A DNA stretch of 64,000 nucleotides. It comes from DASPKT01 sp035626475. GTDB lineage: Bacteria > Pseudomonadota > Alphaproteobacteria > Azospirillales > Azospirillaceae. A model generated the notes under the pieces. That model had not been told where the DNA came from, did no database searches, and saw only the letters and a list, made by a program, of their open reading frames with translations. A program made the position numbers and the translations under genes. Below are positions 61,129 to 64,000 of this stretch, piece by piece. How positions within the stretch are numbered: position 1 is the stretch's first letter; every line of letters starts with the position of its first letter. The stretch covers positions 185,056 through 249,055 of the forward strand of contig DASPNP010000022.1 in NCBI GenBank assembly GCA_035626475.1, read 5' to 3'.

Positions 61129-63843
61129 ATGGAAATCGTGAAGACCTCGGTCTATGTCGGGCCGAACATCTACGCCCGGGTCCCCGTCATCCGCTTCGCC
61201 CTCGATCTCGGCCAGCATGCCGAGACGCGCGTCGACGCCGCCACGGCCCAGCACCTGCTCGGCGCGCTGCCGGGCCTCGGCCGCGACGACACCTTCGCCG
61301 CGCGCCTGCAGGGCGGCACGGTGGGACTGGCGGAGGCGCTGGGCCACATCGCGGTCGAGCTGCAGCGCGCCGCCGGCAGCACGGTCGAGCTGGCGACCAT
61401 CGTCGAGCGCGGCGGCAGCCGGGTGGATGCCTTCTACGCCTTCGAGATCGAGGCGACGGGCCTCTCGGCCGGCGACTTCGCCTTCGACTATCTTCTGGTG
61501 CGCCTCGGCCATCCCGACGCGCCGCGCGACTTCGACTTCCACGAGGAGCTGGAGGTCTTCCTGGACCGCGCCGCGCGCCGGACGCTGGGCCCCTCCACCT
61601 ATTCGCTGATCAAGGCGGCGGAGGATCGGGACATTCCCTGGTTCCGCCTGAACGACAAGAGCCTGATCCAGCTGGGCCACGGCAAGTACCAGCACCGGAT
61701 CGAGGCGACCACCACCAGCCGCACCTCGGTCATCGCCACCGAGATCGCCTCCGACAAGAACCTCACCAACAAGATCCTCTCCGATCTGGGCCTGCCGGTG
61801 CCGGAGCAGCGCATCGTCTACAAGCTGTCGGAGGCGCTGAAGGCGGCCGAGCGCATCGGCTATCCCGTCGTGGTCAAGCCGGTGGACGGCAACCATGGCC
61901 GCGGCGTCTCGGTCAATCTCAACACGCCCGAGGAGGTCGAGGCCGCCTACGACAAGGCCGCCGATATTAGCGACGGCATCATCGTCGAGAGCCTGATCCT
62001 GGGGCTGGACCACCGGCTGCTGGTGGTCGACGGCCAGCTGGTCGCCGCCGCGCGGCGCATGCCGGGCCATGTGGTCGGCGACGGGAAGAGCACCGTGGCC
62101 GAGCTGGTCGCCATCGTGAACCAGGACCCGCGCCGCGGGGTCGGGCACGAGAACGTGCTGACCCGGCTGGAGCTGGACGACCAGGCGCTGAAGCTGCTGG
62201 CCGAGGCCGGCATGGACGTGAACAGCGTGCCACCGGCCGGCGAGACGGTCTTCCTGCGCAAGACCGCGAACCTGTCGACGGGCGGCACCGCCATCGACGT
62301 GACCGACACCATCCATCCCGACAACCGCGAGATGGCCGAGCGCGCGATCAAGGCGGTGGGGCTGGACGTCGGCGGCGTCGACTTCCTGACCAGCGACATC
62401 ACCAAATCCTACCGCGAGACCGGCGGCGCCATCTGCGAGATCAACGCCGGGCCCGGCTTCCGCATGCATGTCGCCCCCAGTGAGGGCACGCCGCGCGACG
62501 TCGCCGGCAAGGTCATGGACATGCTGTTCCCGCCGGGCAGCCGCTCGCGCGTGCCGACCGCCGCCATCACCGGCACCAACGGCAAGACCACGACCAGCCG
62601 CATGCTGGCGCACATCATGAAGCAGGCCGGCCACCATGTCGGCCTGACCACCACCGACGCCGTCTACATCAACGGCAACCTGACGGTGAAGGGCGACATG
62701 ACCGGCCCGACCGCCGCCGGCATGGTGCTGAAGGACCCGGGCATCGACATGGCGGTGCTGGAGACGGCGCGCGGCGGCATCCTCAGGGCTGGACTGGGCT
62801 ACGACCGCTGCGACGTGGCCGCCGTGCTGAACGTCGCTTCCGACCATCTGGGCCTGGGCGGCATCGACACGCTGGAGGAGCTGGCGCGGGTCAAGCGGGT
62901 GCTGGTGGAGGTCGCGCGCGACACCGCCGTGCTGAACGCCGACAACGAGTACACGCTGCGCATGGCCGAGCACACCACCGCCAAGCAGGTGATGTGGGTG
63001 ACGATGGACCCGGCGCACGCGCTGGTCGGCGCCCATATCCGTGAGGGCGGGCGCGCCTGCGTGCTGGAATCGGGTGCCAACGGCGACATGGTCACGCTCT
63101 ACGACAAGGGCGCGCAGCTGCCGCTGATGTGGACCCACCTGATCCCCGCGACCATCGAGGGCAAGGCGCGGCACAACGTCCAGAACGCCATGTTCGCCGC
63201 CGCCATGGCCTATGCGCTGGGCAAGTCGCTGGACGAGATCCGCCATGGCTTGCGCACCTTCGACAGCACCTTCTACCAGACGCCCGGCCGCATGAACGTT
63301 TTCACCGAGCATCCCTTCAAGGTGATCCTCGATTACGGCCACAATCCCCACGCCATGGCGGCGATGGTGGACCTGGTGGACCGGCTGGCGCCCAAGGGCA
63401 AGCGCATCGTCGTCATGACCGCGCCGGGCGACCGCCGCGACGAGGACATCCGCGAGGTCGCCCATACGCTGGCCGGCAAGTTCGACCTCTACATCTGCAA
63501 GCGTGACGACAGTTTGCGCGGCCGCGGCCCCACCGAGGTGCCGGACATATTGCGCACGGCACTGCTGGAGAAGGGCGTAGGGGACGAGCAGATCCGCATC
63601 ATTCCGGAGGAGGAGAAGGCGGTCGACACGGCGCTGTCCTCCGCCCGGCCGGACGACCTGGTCCTGGTTTTCGGCGCCGACATCACCCGCTGCTGGAAGC
63701 AGATCATCTATTTCCGCCGCGAGCCCGGCACCGACGCCATCCAGACCGAACGCCGCGACGACCCGGTGGCGGATTACAATCCGCCGGCCGGCTACAAGGT
63801 GGTGCGCGACGGGCGCGGGGTGATCTTGGTCGGGGCGGGGTGA
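61129..63843 (+). CDS. cphA: cyanophycin synthetase
   Basis: This 904-residue ligase begins MEIVKTSVYVGPNIYARVPVIR, a typical CphA start. An ATP-grasp domain at about 210-470 includes NKILSDLGLPVPEQ, GYPVVVKPVDGNHGRGVSVN and ICEINAGPGFRMH. A Mur-ligase domain follows, with the P-loop TGTNGKTTTSR near 481-491, LETARGGILRAGLGYDRCD, SDHLGLGGIDTLEEL and DYGHNPHAM. The enzyme adds Asp to the backbone and Arg to the side chains with ATP. The length is slightly above the usual 870-880. It pairs with the cyanophycinase just upstream for storage and remobilisation of nitrogen. Confidence 0.95.
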   Translation: MEIVKTSVYVGPNIYARVPVIRFALDLGQHAETRVDAATAQHLLGALPGLGRDDTFAARLQGGTVGLAEALGHIAVELQRAAGSTVELATIVERGGSRVDAFYAFEIEATGLSAGDFAFDYLLVRLGHPDAPRDFDFHEELEVFLDRAARRTLGPSTYSLIKAAEDRDIPWFRLNDKSLIQLGHGKYQHRIEATTTSRTSVIATEIASDKNLTNKILSDLGLPVPEQRIVYKLSEALKAAERIGYPVVVKPVDGNHGRGVSVNLNTPEEVEAAYDKAADISDGIIVESLILGLDHRLLVVDGQLVAAARRMPGHVVGDGKSTVAELVAIVNQDPRRGVGHENVLTRLELDDQALKLLAEAGMDVNSVPPAGETVFLRKTANLSTGGTAIDVTDTIHPDNREMAERAIKAVGLDVGGVDFLTSDITKSYRETGGAICEINAGPGFRMHVAPSEGTPRDVAGKVMDMLFPPGSRSRVPTAAITGTNGKTTTSRMLAHIMKQAGHHVGLTTTDAVYINGNLTVKGDMTGPTAAGMVLKDPGIDMAVLETARGGILRAGLGYDRCDVAAVLNVASDHLGLGGIDTLEELARVKRVLVEVARDTAVLNADNEYTLRMAEHTTAKQVMWVTMDPAHALVGAHIREGGRACVLESGANGDMVTLYDKGAQLPLMWTHLIPATIEGKARHNVQNAMFAAAMAYALGKSLDEIRHGLRTFDSTFYQTPGRMNVFTEHPFKVILDYGHNPHAMAAMVDLVDRLAPKGKRIVVMTAPGDRRDEDIREVAHTLAGKFDLYICKRDDSLRGRGPTEVPDILRTALLEKGVGDEQIRIIPEEEKAVDTALSSARPDDLVLVFGADITRCWKQIIYFRREPGTDAIQTERRDDPVADYNPPAGYKVVRDGRGVILVGAG

Positions 63844-63858
63844 GGGTGGTCCGTGCTT

Positions 63859-63908
63859 CATCCTTCTCCCCTTGCGGGAGAAGGATGGGGCCCCAAGCCT
63901 GCTTGGGG
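63859..63908. repeat. extragenic palindromes after cphA
   Basis: Perfect 12-base arms CATCCTTCTCCC (63859-63870) and GGGAGAAGGATG (63876-63887) form one hairpin. CCCCAAGC (63891-63898) and GCTTGGGG (63901-63908) form a second. The pair has the look of a REP-like element and probably also ends transcription of the cyanophycin operon. The remaining bases to 64000 show no gene that I can support. Confidence 0.7.
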
Positions 63909-64000
63909 AGGATGAGGGGTCGGCCGCCGCAGGCGGGCGTTCTCAACGGCTGATCTTGCAATGAAGGTAGAGAACGTCGGGCTTGCGCCCGCCGACCCCT

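Noticed and set aside
61078..63861. 927-residue minus-strand frame opposite cyanophycin synthetase
   Set aside because: Shadow of a clear cphA; no motifs.
63961..64000. ATG at 63961 as the start of a new plus-strand gene
   Set aside because: No ribosome site and only 13 codons before the window ends, so there is nothing to support it.

Overview
The window is high-GC, densely coded DNA with no tRNA, rRNA, CRISPR array, insertion sequence or prophage that I could see. Gene style suggests an alphaproteobacterium of the Rhodospirillales/Azospirillaceae type. The pointers are PAS_5-like and DUF2332 proteins, cyanophycin synthetase, many SAM methyltransferase/glycosyltransferase fusions, GTG and TTG starts, and a ParA plus ribbon-helix-helix pair. 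The replicon type cannot be told: the ParA/RHH pair would fit a chromid or megaplasmid but also a chromosome.

Layout. 1-3.3 kb: end of an unidentified gene, a methyltransferase, a GT4 glycosyltransferase and two orphan proteins. 3.4-9.7 kb: two paralogous serralysin-like metalloproteases with Calx-beta, PPC and FG-GAP modules. 9.7-12.4 kb: GNAT, an ERCC4-type nuclease, a glyoxalase II-like hydrolase and a methyltransferase. 12.7-18.2 kb: a 1248-residue methyltransferase/coiled-coil/GT2/GT4 fusion followed by two methyltransferases. 18.3-21.3 kb: a membrane transporter-like/HEAT/cyclic-nucleotide-domain fusion. 21.3-25.3 kb (minus): an operon for a Wzm/Wzt polysaccharide exporter with the heptose-activation genes hddA and hddC. 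25.5-26.7 kb: a PPC/FG-GAP protein. 26.8-30.2 kb: the complete dTDP-L-rhamnose operon rfbCBDA. 30.2-33.2 kb: MarR regulator, S41 peptidase and a DUF2332 protein. 33.4-37.0 kb: UDP-xylose synthase, a glycosyltransferase and a TPR methyltransferase. 37.2-38.3 kb: ParA/RHH pair with repeats. 38.5-42.3 kb: a HAMP-PAS protein, small proteins and a sigma-54 activator with a degenerate receiver. 42.3-47.3 kb: a chaperone-usher pilus operon. 47.4-48.6 kb: two orphans and an extragenic palindrome. 48.8-53.1 kb: an RND efflux pair. 53.4-58.8 kb: a TonB receptor, a PAS protein and a secreted GH15 glucoamylase. 58.9-63.8 kb: a tandem cyanophycinase and cyanophycin synthetase.

How it fits together. About 37 kb is dominated by surface-glycan biology. 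dTDP-rhamnose, a GDP-heptose branch and UDP-xylose can be made locally. Several glycosyltransferases could assemble these sugars, many methyltransferases could decorate or cap the chain, and Wzm/Wzt with a glycan-binding C-terminal domain would export it. The proteases, PPC/FG-GAP protein and pilus add further surface or secreted functions. The right end is nutritional: multidrug efflux, glucan breakdown and uptake, and nitrogen storage as cyanophycin.

The most promising unusual items are the cyanophycinase with an apparently dead second copy (catalytic His replaced by Asn at identical spacing), the ParA/RHH module flanked by GCATGNTGGC repeats, the phosphoacceptor-less sigma-54 regulator beside the pilus operon, the transporter/HEAT/cNMP fusion, and the methyltransferase/coiled-coil/double-glycosyltransferase protein. 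All functions are read from sequence motifs and recalled family knowledge; no database search was run.
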